Source: Bacteroides sp. CAG:144 (GTDB taxonomy: Bacteria; Bacteroidota; Bacteroidia; Bacteroidales; UBA11471). Taken from it: a DNA stretch of 5,080 nucleotides. Of the stretch, positions 1-5,080 are shown piece by piece (position 1 is the stretch's first letter; every line of letters begins with the position of its first letter). The position numbers and the translations under genes are program-made. The notes beneath the pieces are model-generated. The model was not told where the DNA came from, ran no database searches, and worked only from the letters and a program-made list of their open reading frames with translations. The stretch lies in assembly GCA_000434215.1 (NCBI GenBank), contig HF999741.1, positions 81,596 through 86,675 of the forward strand, read 5' to 3'.

Positions 1-2409
1 ATCGGCAAACACACCGGCAGCCGTAACCGGAGCACCGGCACCATACCCCTTGATAATCATCGGATACTCGTTATAACGGTCGGTCGTTATGAGTATGACA
101 TTATTACTGCCTTCCAATTCATAGAACGGGTGTTCGCGACCCACGGCTTGTAATCCGATACGGGCCTTTCCCTCGGACAGAGAGGCAACGAAACGGAAAC
201 GTTTCCCCTGTGCGGCAACCTCCCTACGACGTTGCTCAAACTCGGCATCGAGTTCGGGAATCTCTTTCCAGAAATCATCGAGTGAACCCTCAAAATACTT
301 TTCCGGAATAAAGAGGTCTTTCTGCACATCGCTCTGCTCGATACGATAGCCGGCTTCCCGGGCAAGAATCACCAACTTGCGAAGCACGTCTTGTCCGCTC
401 AGATCGACACGAGGATCGGGTTCGCTATACCCCTCCTCTTTCGCCATGTGTATGGCTCGGCTCAACGGCACGTCCTCGCTCAAAACATTGAATATATAAT
501 TGAGCGTTCCCGAAACGACCGCCTCGATACGCAATATGGTATCGCCGCTGTTTATAAGGCTGTTTATCGTGTTGATAATGGGCAATCCCGCCCCGACATT
601 CGTCTCGAAAAGGAACTTTACATCGCGCCGTCGCGCCGTCTGTTTCAGCCAAGCATAATTCTCATAGTCCGACGAAGCCGCCACCTTATTGGCAGCCACG
701 ACCGATACGTTATGATCGAGCAACTGCTGGTATATGGCGGCAATCTCGGGACTGGCCGTACAATCGACAAAAACCGAATTGAAAATATTCATCTTGATAA
801 TCGAATCGCGAATCTCTTCGGGTGTACTTTTTACGGGAGAAGCTTTCAATACCTCCTCATAGTTGTCGAGGGAAATACCTTCACGACAGAAGACCGACTG
901 CCGGGAATTGGAAAGACCTACGATATTGATACGTAAAGATTTTTCTTTCAGCAAACGAGGTTGCTGACTGCGTATCTGATCGAGCAGATTGCTTCCCACC
1001 AAACCGATACCGGCGATAAAAACATTGAGCACCTGCGTATCGGAAAGGAAAAACGAGTCGTGTATAACATTCAGCGCCTTCCGCAAACTGCCCCGTTCGA
1101 TGACAAACGAAATGTTGGTCTCACTGGCACCTTGTGCACAAGCAATGACATTGATACCGTTACGGCCCAACGTATTGAACAGTTTTCCCGCTATGCCGGG
1201 CGTATGTTTCATATTCTCTCCCACAATGGCGACCGTCGCCAAATCCCGCTCGGCAAAAGCCTCGCTCATCTCGCCCATCTCTATTTCGTGGGCGAATTCA
1301 TTATTAAGAACGGAGATAGCCTTATCGGCATCGGCATTACGCACGGCGATCGAAGTATTGTTTTCCGAAGCAGCTTGCGACACGAGAAACACACTGATAC
1401 CCGACTGCGCCAACGCCTTGAAAATACGATGATTGACACCGATAACACCCACCATACCCAATCCCGAAACGGTAATAAGGCAGGTATCGTTTATCGACGA
1501 TATTCCCTTGATGGCCTTACCGTCGGAAGCGTGGGTCGCCTCGGTAATAAGCGTACCGGGTACTTCGGGATTGAACGTATTTTTTATAACAATGGGAATA
1601 TTTTTGTGATAAACGGGATAAATCGTCGGCGGATAGATCACCTTTGCCCCGAAATTACACAATTCCATCGCCTCGGTAAAAGAGAGCTGTTCGATGACAT
1701 AGGTATTGTTGATAACTCGGGGATCGGCCGTCATAAATCCGTCGACATCAGTCCATATTTCGAGACGGGAGGCATCGAGTGCCGCAGCGATAATAGCCGC
1801 TGTATAATCGGAACCGCCACGCCCCAAATTGGTAACTTCACCCGTACGGCTATCTGATGAAATAAAACCCGGCACCAAAGCGACCTGCGGGAGTTGAGTA
1901 AAAGTCTCATGTATAAGAGCGTTGGTAATCTCGAAATCAACTATATTTTTTTCAAACTGAGACTCGGTCTTGATGAATGTGCGCGAATCGTAATGCACAG
2001 CACCATCGATAATGCGGCTGATGATGAACGATGACAGACGTTCACCGTAACTTACAATGATATTCTGCGTCTTAGCCGACAAATCCCGAATAAGAGAAAC
2101 ACCCTTATAGATATTCGACAATTCGTCGAGAAGAGCATCGGTCTGGGCGCAAACCTCCTCTTGTCGCTCTTCGGGGACGACACCGGCAATGATATCATGA
2201 TGACGGGCGATAATTTCACGCAAATTATCTTGATAATCGAGTGAACCGGCCGCAGCTTCCCGCGCCGTTTCCAACAATTTATCGGTAATCCCGCCCAGAG
2301 CCGAAACGACAACAATAACCGGCTCCTGACAAGATTCCACAATTTGTTTTACATTTTTCAAGCTCTTGACAGACCCCACAGAGGTGCCGCCGAATTTCAG
2401 TACTTTCAT
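1..2409 (-). CDS. thrA: Bifunctional aspartokinase / homoserine dehydrogenase, C-terminus cut by window edge
   Basis: This fused cytoplasmic enzyme phosphorylates aspartate (aspartokinase, first step) and reduces aspartate semialdehyde to homoserine with NAD(P)H (homoserine dehydrogenase), feeding threonine, isoleucine and methionine synthesis. I translated the frame open from the ATG at 2409 to the window edge: 803 residues without a stop. Residues 1-290 are the kinase: KFGGTS at 5-10 and the SSDSRTGEVTNLGRGGSDYT block at 184-203. Two ACT-type regulatory repeats follow at roughly 310-455 (SGLGMVGVIG near 314 and VGENMKHTPGIAGKLF near 396), which in this family bind the feedback inhibitor threonine. 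The dehydrogenase starts near 463 with the dinucleotide-binding GIGLVG (467-472), then AANK (572-575), NVGAGLPII (604-612) and DLSGQDVLRK (669-678), where D674 and K678 match the catalytic Asp/Lys pair. Family proteins are about 810-820 residues, so only about ten are missing. The start gives the exact MKVLKFGG family N-terminus; no Shine-Dalgarno is visible. The next thr genes probably lie to the left (inference). Confidence 0.97.
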   Translation of the reverse strand, partial: MKVLKFGGTSVGSVKSLKNVKQIVESCQEPVIVVVSALGGITDKLLETAREAAAGSLDYQDNLREIIARHHDIIAGVVPEERQEEVCAQTDALLDELSNIYKGVSLIRDLSAKTQNIIVSYGERLSSFIISRIIDGAVHYDSRTFIKTESQFEKNIVDFEITNALIHETFTQLPQVALVPGFISSDSRTGEVTNLGRGGSDYTAAIIAAALDASRLEIWTDVDGFMTADPRVINNTYVIEQLSFTEAMELCNFGAKVIYPPTIYPVYHKNIPIVIKNTFNPEVPGTLITEATHASDGKAIKGISSINDTCLITVSGLGMVGVIGVNHRIFKALAQSGISVFLVSQAASENNTSIAVRNADADKAISVLNNEFAHEIEMGEMSEAFAERDLATVAIVGENMKHTPGIAGKLFNTLGRNGINVIACAQGASETNISFVIERGSLRKALNVIHDSFFLSDTQVLNVFIAGIGLVGSNLLDQIRSQQPRLLKEKSLRINIVGLSNSRQSVFCREGISLDNYEEVLKASPVKSTPEEIRDSIIKMNIFNSVFVDCTASPEIAAIYQQLLDHNVSVVAANKVAASSDYENYAWLKQTARRRDVKFLFETNVGAGLPIINTINSLINSGDTILRIEAVVSGTLNYIFNVLSEDVPLSRAIHMAKEEGYSEPDPRVDLSGQDVLRKLVILAREAGYRIEQSDVQKDLFIPEKYFEGSLDDFWKEIPELDAEFEQRRREVAAQGKRFRFVASLSEGKARIGLQAVGREHPFYELEGSNNVILITTDRYNEYPMIIKGYGAGAPVTAAGVFAD

Positions 2410-2483
2410 AGAGATGTATATACAAATTTCATGACTGAGAAAAATAGTTGACCTCACCCATTTTTCATCAGTACCATATTAAC

Positions 2484-2523
2484 TAAAAATAAAAAAGAGA
2501 AAATTCTCCTCCTTTGCGGAGGA
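2484..2523 (-). terminator. Candidate attenuator hairpin with T-rich tail in the thrA leader
   Basis: The minus strand reads TCCTCC-GCAAA-GGAGGA (2523-2507), a perfect six-pair stem, then GAATTTTCTC, then a tract of TTTTTTATTTTT. It lies between the Thr-rich leader frame and thrA, where an attenuator's terminator belongs. It departs from a textbook intrinsic terminator because about ten bases separate the stem from the main T-tract; a weak GAGA-ATTT-TCTC stem might sit directly on the T-tract instead. The GGAGGA arm resembles a Shine-Dalgarno sequence but lies about 100 bases from the thrA ATG and is therefore not its ribosome-binding site. Confidence 0.45.
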
Positions 2524-2550
2524 TAGTAAAAACGCACGGAAAATAATAAC

Positions 2551-2571
2551 TGACCCCCTAAGGGGTTGTCA
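2551..2571 (-). promoter_or_regulatory. G/C-rich hairpin spanning the leader stop codon
   Basis: On the minus strand TGAC-AA-CCCC, then TTA, then GGGG-GTCA can fold into an eight-pair stem with a two-base bulge. The fold covers the last Thr codons and the TAG stop of the leader frame, so a ribosome finishing the leader would melt or mask it. The GGGGG run (2558-2554) can alternatively pair with CCTCC (2522-2518), the 5' arm of the next hairpin, through five pairs including one G-U. This is the arrangement expected of an attenuator with mutually exclusive folds. The pairings are seen by eye; no free energies were computed. Confidence 0.45.
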
Positions 2572-2605
2572 TAATAAAAAAAGTCGTTATATTCCGGTAG
2601 TGCAT
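2558..2605 (-). CDS. Candidate threonine-operon leader peptide (15 aa)
   Basis: On the minus strand an ATG at 2605 opens a 15-codon frame, MHYRNITTFFIMTTP, closed by TAG at 2560-2558, about 150 bases ahead of the thrA start. Four of 15 residues are Thr, in two pairs (ACG ACT at 2587-2582 and ACA ACC at 2569-2564), with two Ile and one internal Met, all end products of the aspartate pathway. Its place directly upstream of thrA and the hairpins that follow it match the role of thrL-type leader peptides, whose translation senses charged tRNA-Thr (and tRNA-Ile) and decides whether transcription continues. The peptide itself would have no other function. No Shine-Dalgarno is seen, which is normal in this phylum. 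The Thr density is lower than in E. coli ThrL, and a 15-codon frame can occur by chance, so the call rests on composition plus context. Confidence 0.6.
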   Translation of the reverse strand: MHYRNITTFFIMTTP

Positions 2606-2799
2606 ATATAATCTGAATTTCGTTTTCGACGGCAATATTACGTAAAATATCTCAAAACTCCTACATTTTTTTATTTTTTCTGCATCAAATGCAACTTTTT
2701 CTTATTACAAAACAGGAATTGCCTTCACGCATAGTCCGACACGCATTTTCCTGTGCAAACAGAATATCTTCCGGCATACCGGCTCCATTAACATTTTAT

Positions 2800-2833
2800 T
2801 AACTTCTATCAACCTAAACCATTACAGAAGTTA
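2800..2833. repeat. 8-bp perfect inverted repeat upstream of the GH28 gene
   Basis: TAACTTCT (2800-2807) and AGAAGTTA (2826-2833) are exact reverse complements separated by 18 bases. Centre-to-centre spacing of the arms is 26 bases, between two and three helical turns. The repeat ends seven bases before a promoter-like TAATTTTA and about 53 bases before the GH28 start. It could be an operator for a dimeric regulator of this pectinase gene, or a weak stem in the 5' region. Given the A/T-rich composition, a chance occurrence in a region of this length is quite possible. Confidence 0.35.
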
Positions 2834-2839
2834 TCAGTC

Positions 2840-2847
2840 TAATTTTA
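2840..2847 (+). promoter_or_regulatory. Weak candidate -7 promoter element for the GH28 gene
   Basis: TAATTTTA matches the Bacteroidota -7 consensus TAnnTTTG at all but the last fixed position. It would start transcription around 30-35 bases ahead of the ATG at 2887. No TTTG is visible at the -33 position about 19-21 bases upstream, so the promoter is either weak, activator-dependent or elsewhere. Confidence 0.25.
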
Positions 2848-2886
2848 AATCAAACAAGAAAAAACATTCACCTATTTTCCATCGAC

Positions 2887-4356
2887 ATGAAAAAACAAAT
2901 CCTAAAAATCTGCGGAGTACTTCTTACATGTATCTCATTGCCTCTTCAAGCCCGGTCGACAGAAGCTATACCCGACTCGGTCTACAACGGACTGCCGTTC
3001 CCCATGAAAAAGGTCGTCCAACCTCAATTCCCCGATTATAAAGTATGCATTACCGACTTCGGCGCTACTCCCGACGGAAAGACATTGAATACCCAAGCCA
3101 TAAACAACGCCATTGCCACCGTAAGCCAAAAAGGAGGTGGTACGGTCGTCATTCCTGCCGGTTTCTGGATCACCGGCCCCATCAAATTGCAGAGCGGAGT
3201 CAACCTCTATACCGAAAGAAATGCCTTCGTTCTTTTTACCGAAGACCACAGCCATTATAAAAAACCGAACGCCCCCAAACATGCATTGTCGCTTTCTCCC
3301 ATATATGCCGATAATGCCCGGAACATCGCCATTACCGGGCATGGCGTTTTCGATGGAAACGGCAACACCTGGCGTATGGTAAAACGCAGCAAACTGACGG
3401 CCGGACAGTGGAAACAACGAGTTGCTTCCGGGGGTGTCGTCAACGAAAAAGAAGATGTATGGTATCCGAGTCAGGCTGCCAAAGAAGGTGAAGGACGACC
3501 CAACATGGTACGGCTCTACGAGTGCAAAAACGTACTATTGCAAGGTATTACGTTCCGTAACTCTCCGGCATGGTGCATACACCCTATTCACTGCGAAGAG
3601 CTCACCATACACCAAGTAACGGTTATCAATCCCTGGTACTCGCAAAACGGCGATGCCCTCGACGTCGAATCCTGCAACCGGGTAGTCATTTATGATTGCG
3701 TATTTGATGCCGGCGACGATGCCATCTGCATCAAATCAGGAAAAGACAAAGAGGGGCGCATGCGTGGCTGGCCCTGTCAAAACGTGATCGCTCGGAACAA
3801 CGTCGTATATCATGGACACGGCGGATTTGTCGTAGGTAGCGAAATGTCGGGTGGTGTAAAAAATATTTTCATCGACAACTGTACATTTATCGGTACCGAC
3901 GTGGGCATACGATTCAAAAGCACAAGAGGCCGTGGCGGCATTGTCGAAAACATTTACTGCAACCGCATCAATATGTTTGAAATCGCAAATGAAAATATTC
4001 TCTTCGACCTTTACTATGGCGTAAAAAATAGCGATAACCGACCTGTTCCTGTCGATGAAGGAACTCCGCAATTCCGAAATATCTATATCTCGGACGTAAA
4101 AGCAATCGGCGGCCGATGTGCCATGCTTTTCAACGGACTACCCGAAATGCCTATCAACAACATCAACCTGAAAAATATCTATATTTCGGGAACAGAAACT
4201 GGTGCAATCATTCACCAATCCGAAAATGTCCAAATGGAAAACGTTACCATTGCTCCCAAAAACCAAAAGTCCATTTCCCTGCAAAACGTGAAAAAAGTTT
4301 CGATTAACGGGAAATCAATAAAATCGGTCGGAGAAAAAGAGAAAATCATGGATTAA
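2887..4356 (+). CDS. Secreted glycoside hydrolase family 28 protein (polygalacturonase-like)
   Basis: GH28 enzymes are right-handed beta-helix hydrolases that cleave alpha-1,4 galacturonic acid linkages of pectin, or related rhamnogalacturonan bonds, with inversion. The 489-residue protein starts with a signal peptide (MKKQ, hydrophobic core 8-20, likely cleavage after A22), so it should act in the periplasm or at the cell surface. The N-terminal part has DFGATPDGKTLNTQAINNAI (57-76) and GGGTVVIPAGFW (83-94), typical of the family. All four catalytic motifs are present: NGD (254-256) followed by ALD, GDD (276-278), GHG (310-312) and RFK (342-344). The insert near 163-196, with QW and VWYPS, is common in Bacteroidota members. 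Length is normal and the frame intact. The start is chosen because it yields a complete signal peptide; no Shine-Dalgarno is seen. It is a single-gene unit ending at a strong terminator, with no susC/susD-like partner in view. Exo versus endo action and exact substrate cannot be told from sequence; GH28 members also include rhamnogalacturonan hydrolases and unsaturated or terminal galacturonidases. Confidence 0.93.
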   Translation: MKKQILKICGVLLTCISLPLQARSTEAIPDSVYNGLPFPMKKVVQPQFPDYKVCITDFGATPDGKTLNTQAINNAIATVSQKGGGTVVIPAGFWITGPIKLQSGVNLYTERNAFVLFTEDHSHYKKPNAPKHALSLSPIYADNARNIAITGHGVFDGNGNTWRMVKRSKLTAGQWKQRVASGGVVNEKEDVWYPSQAAKEGEGRPNMVRLYECKNVLLQGITFRNSPAWCIHPIHCEELTIHQVTVINPWYSQNGDALDVESCNRVVIYDCVFDAGDDAICIKSGKDKEGRMRGWPCQNVIARNNVVYHGHGGFVVGSEMSGGVKNIFIDNCTFIGTDVGIRFKSTRGRGGIVENIYCNRINMFEIANENILFDLYYGVKNSDNRPVPVDEGTPQFRNIYISDVKAIGGRCAMLFNGLPEMPINNINLKNIYISGTETGAIIHQSENVQMENVTIAPKNQKSISLQNVKKVSINGKSIKSVGEKEKIMD

Positions 4357-4395
4357 ACAAAACAAGACCTCCTTCGATATATGCCGATGATAAGC

Positions 4396-4433
4396 AAAAA
4401 CAGCGCAATCCTTTCAAGGATTGCGCTGTTTTT
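4396..4433. terminator. Bidirectional intrinsic terminator between GH28 and pepD
   Basis: CAGCGCAATCC (4401-4411), loop TTTCAA, GGATTGCGCTG (4418-4428) form a perfect 11-pair stem. It is flanked by AAAAA (4396-4400) and TTTTT (4429-4433), so read from either strand the stem is followed directly by at least five T. It lies 40 bases past the GH28 stop on the plus strand and about 20 bases past the pepD stop on the minus strand, and so can end both converging transcripts. Confidence 0.93.
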
Positions 4434-4451
4434 ATTTAAAGAAGTGTATTT

Positions 4452-5080
4452 TTAATGTCCTGCCAATTTCTTCAAAATCAAGGTCAGATGATTCCAGAAT
4501 TTCTCCACGGCAGGAATGTGCATTTTCTCGTCGGGAGAATGCACACCTCTCAACGTCGGACCGAACGAAATCATGTGAAGTCCAGGATTCTTTTCCAAGA
4601 AAAGGCCGCATTCGAGACCGGCATGAATAGCTTTCACGGCAGGGGTTACATCGTATAGTTCCTCATAGGCCTTTACTGCCACATCGAGCAAAGGAGATTT
4701 CAAGTTGGGCTTCCAGCCCGGATAACCGTCTCCGTGAGCAGGGACAGCCCCTGCCAAAGCAAACAGGTTTTCTATCTGCCCGGCAATATCTTTTTTGAGC
4801 GACTCGACCGAACTGCGCTGGCTGGTAGCCACGACGATCGTATTCCCCTCTTTCATTTTCACCGATGCCAGATTGGTCGATGTCTCGACCAACCCGGGAA
4901 TATCCCGGCTCATACCTATCACTCCGTGCGGACAAGCATATAACGACCGCAACAAAGCGACGGCCGTCGCTTTATCGATACACTCCGACGGAGCATCGCA
5001 AGAAGCAAGCGTTATCTCCACTGCGGGATCGGCCGCCGCCAATTCCGATTCTATAACCGACTGATAGATATTCAGGTCTA
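4452..5080 (-). CDS. pepD: PepD-type aminoacyl-histidine dipeptidase, C-terminal part only
   Basis: PepD is a cytoplasmic zinc peptidase of the M20 group that splits Xaa-His dipeptides (for example beta-alanyl-histidine) and broader dipeptides, recycling amino acids. About 209 residues are visible, ending at TAA (4454-4452) with ...LILKKLAGH. The frame stays open through the right edge, so the N-terminal half, with most zinc ligands, lies outside; the full family length is about 480-490 residues. The visible part covers the end of the dimerisation (lid) domain (VKMKEGNTIVVATSQRS, then GAVPAHGDGYPGWKPN) and the closing piece of the catalytic domain. The latter has HAGLECGLF, MISFGPTLRGVHSPDEKM and VEKFWNHL; the His of HSPDE is a metal ligand in this family. 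The TTG at 5042 is an internal Leu codon, not a start, because the frame continues upstream with family-like sequence (DLNIYQSVIESEL). It converges on the GH28 gene and shares its terminator. Confidence 0.93.
   Translation of the reverse strand, partial: DLNIYQSVIESELAAADPAVEITLASCDAPSECIDKATAVALLRSLYACPHGVIGMSRDIPGLVETSTNLASVKMKEGNTIVVATSQRSSVESLKKDIAGQIENLFALAGAVPAHGDGYPGWKPNLKSPLLDVAVKAYEELYDVTPAVKAIHAGLECGLFLEKNPGLHMISFGPTLRGVHSPDEKMHIPAVEKFWNHLTLILKKLAGH

Larger units (their letters stand above)
2410..2886. other. Divergent intergenic region between thrA and the GH28 gene
   Basis: This 477-base, A/T-rich gap separates two genes transcribed away from each other, so it must carry both promoters. 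From the thrA side it holds a short out-of-frame mini-ORF touching the thrA start, a T-rich tract, two G/C-rich hairpins and a Thr-rich 15-codon reading frame (listed separately). From about 2641 to 2800 I see no gene. It contains runs of T, a 13-base palindrome TGCAT-CAA-ATGCA (2681-2693) and a CCGG-CATA-CCGG sequence (2771-2782). The minus-strand reading of 2693-2686 is TGCATTTG, one mismatch from the Bacteroidota -7 element TAnnTTTG. It could be the thrA promoter, but I find no TTTG at the expected distance upstream (a TTTG at 2711-2708 is only 14 bases away), so I leave it as a weak candidate. Confidence 0.85.

Noticed and set aside
961..1857. 298-codon plus-strand open frame opposite thrA, and a similar 181-codon frame at 391-936
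   Set aside because: Both lie codon-for-codon antisense to thrA, in the same register, where stops appear only if thrA uses TTA, CTA or TCA codons. thrA avoids these here, leaving long open antisense frames. The translations show no recognisable domain, while the thrA frame matches its family throughout.
2681..2693. TGCAT-CAA-ATGCA palindrome with T-rich sequence after it on the plus strand
   Set aside because: The five-pair A/T-rich stem with a three-base loop is too weak for a terminator, and no gene on the plus strand ends there. It may be an operator, but nothing else supports that.
2705..2746. 13-codon minus-strand frame (MRVGLCVKAIPVL) preceded by AGGAAA
   Set aside because: It has no enrichment of a regulatory amino acid and no hairpin directly after it, and it lies further from thrA than the Thr-rich frame. 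A chance frame is the simplest reading.
2771..2782. CCGG-CATA-CCGG dyad
   Set aside because: The arms are only four bases and each is self-palindromic; no flanking T-tract or promoter element gives it a role.
2887..2946. Possible lipoprotein signal (LLTC, Cys at residue 15) in the GH28 protein
   Set aside because: Thr just before the Cys is unusual for a lipobox, and the hydrophobic stretch continues past the Cys to a good signal peptidase I site after A22.
2935..3417. 160-codon minus-strand open frame inside the GH28 gene
   Set aside because: The plus-strand frame carries signal peptide, family motifs and catalytic residues; the antisense frame has no recognisable features.

Overview
The window looks like a chromosomal segment of a Bacteroidota (Bacteroidales-type) bacterium. 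The reasons are the fused aspartokinase/homoserine dehydrogenase most similar in layout to ThrA, a secreted GH28 pectinase of the type common in gut Bacteroidales, a PepD-type dipeptidase, and start codons without Shine-Dalgarno sequences in A/T-rich leaders. The genus cannot be fixed from this sequence. I see no mobile elements, rRNA, tRNA or CRISPR arrays.

Layout, left to right. (1) 1-2409, minus strand: thrA, the bifunctional first and third enzyme of threonine/methionine/isoleucine synthesis. It is nearly complete, with only about the last ten residues running off the left edge. (2) 2410-2886: a 477-base divergent intergenic region. Its thrA-proximal half holds a 15-codon Thr-rich reading frame (minus strand, 2605-2558) followed by G/C-rich hairpins and a T-rich tract, which resembles a transcription attenuator for thrA. 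Its other half holds an 8-bp inverted repeat and a weak promoter-like element in front of the next gene. (3) 2887-4356, plus strand: a secreted GH28 polygalacturonase-like enzyme with all catalytic motifs intact. (4) 4357-4451: a short convergent gap with a strong hairpin that has T-tracts on both strands and can terminate both flanking genes. (5) 4452-5080, minus strand: the C-terminal part of a PepD (M20-type aminoacyl-histidine dipeptidase), whose N-terminus lies beyond the right edge.

The three genes do not form one pathway. thrA is core biosynthesis, probably heading a thr operon that continues to the left. The GH28 gene is a single-gene unit for pectin breakdown, with no susC/susD-like partner in the window. 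pepD is a housekeeping peptidase. The least ordinary element is the candidate threonine leader peptide and attenuator upstream of thrA. It is an established type of regulation, but this copy is too short to be picked up by ordinary gene calling. I found no evidence for a wholly new system here.
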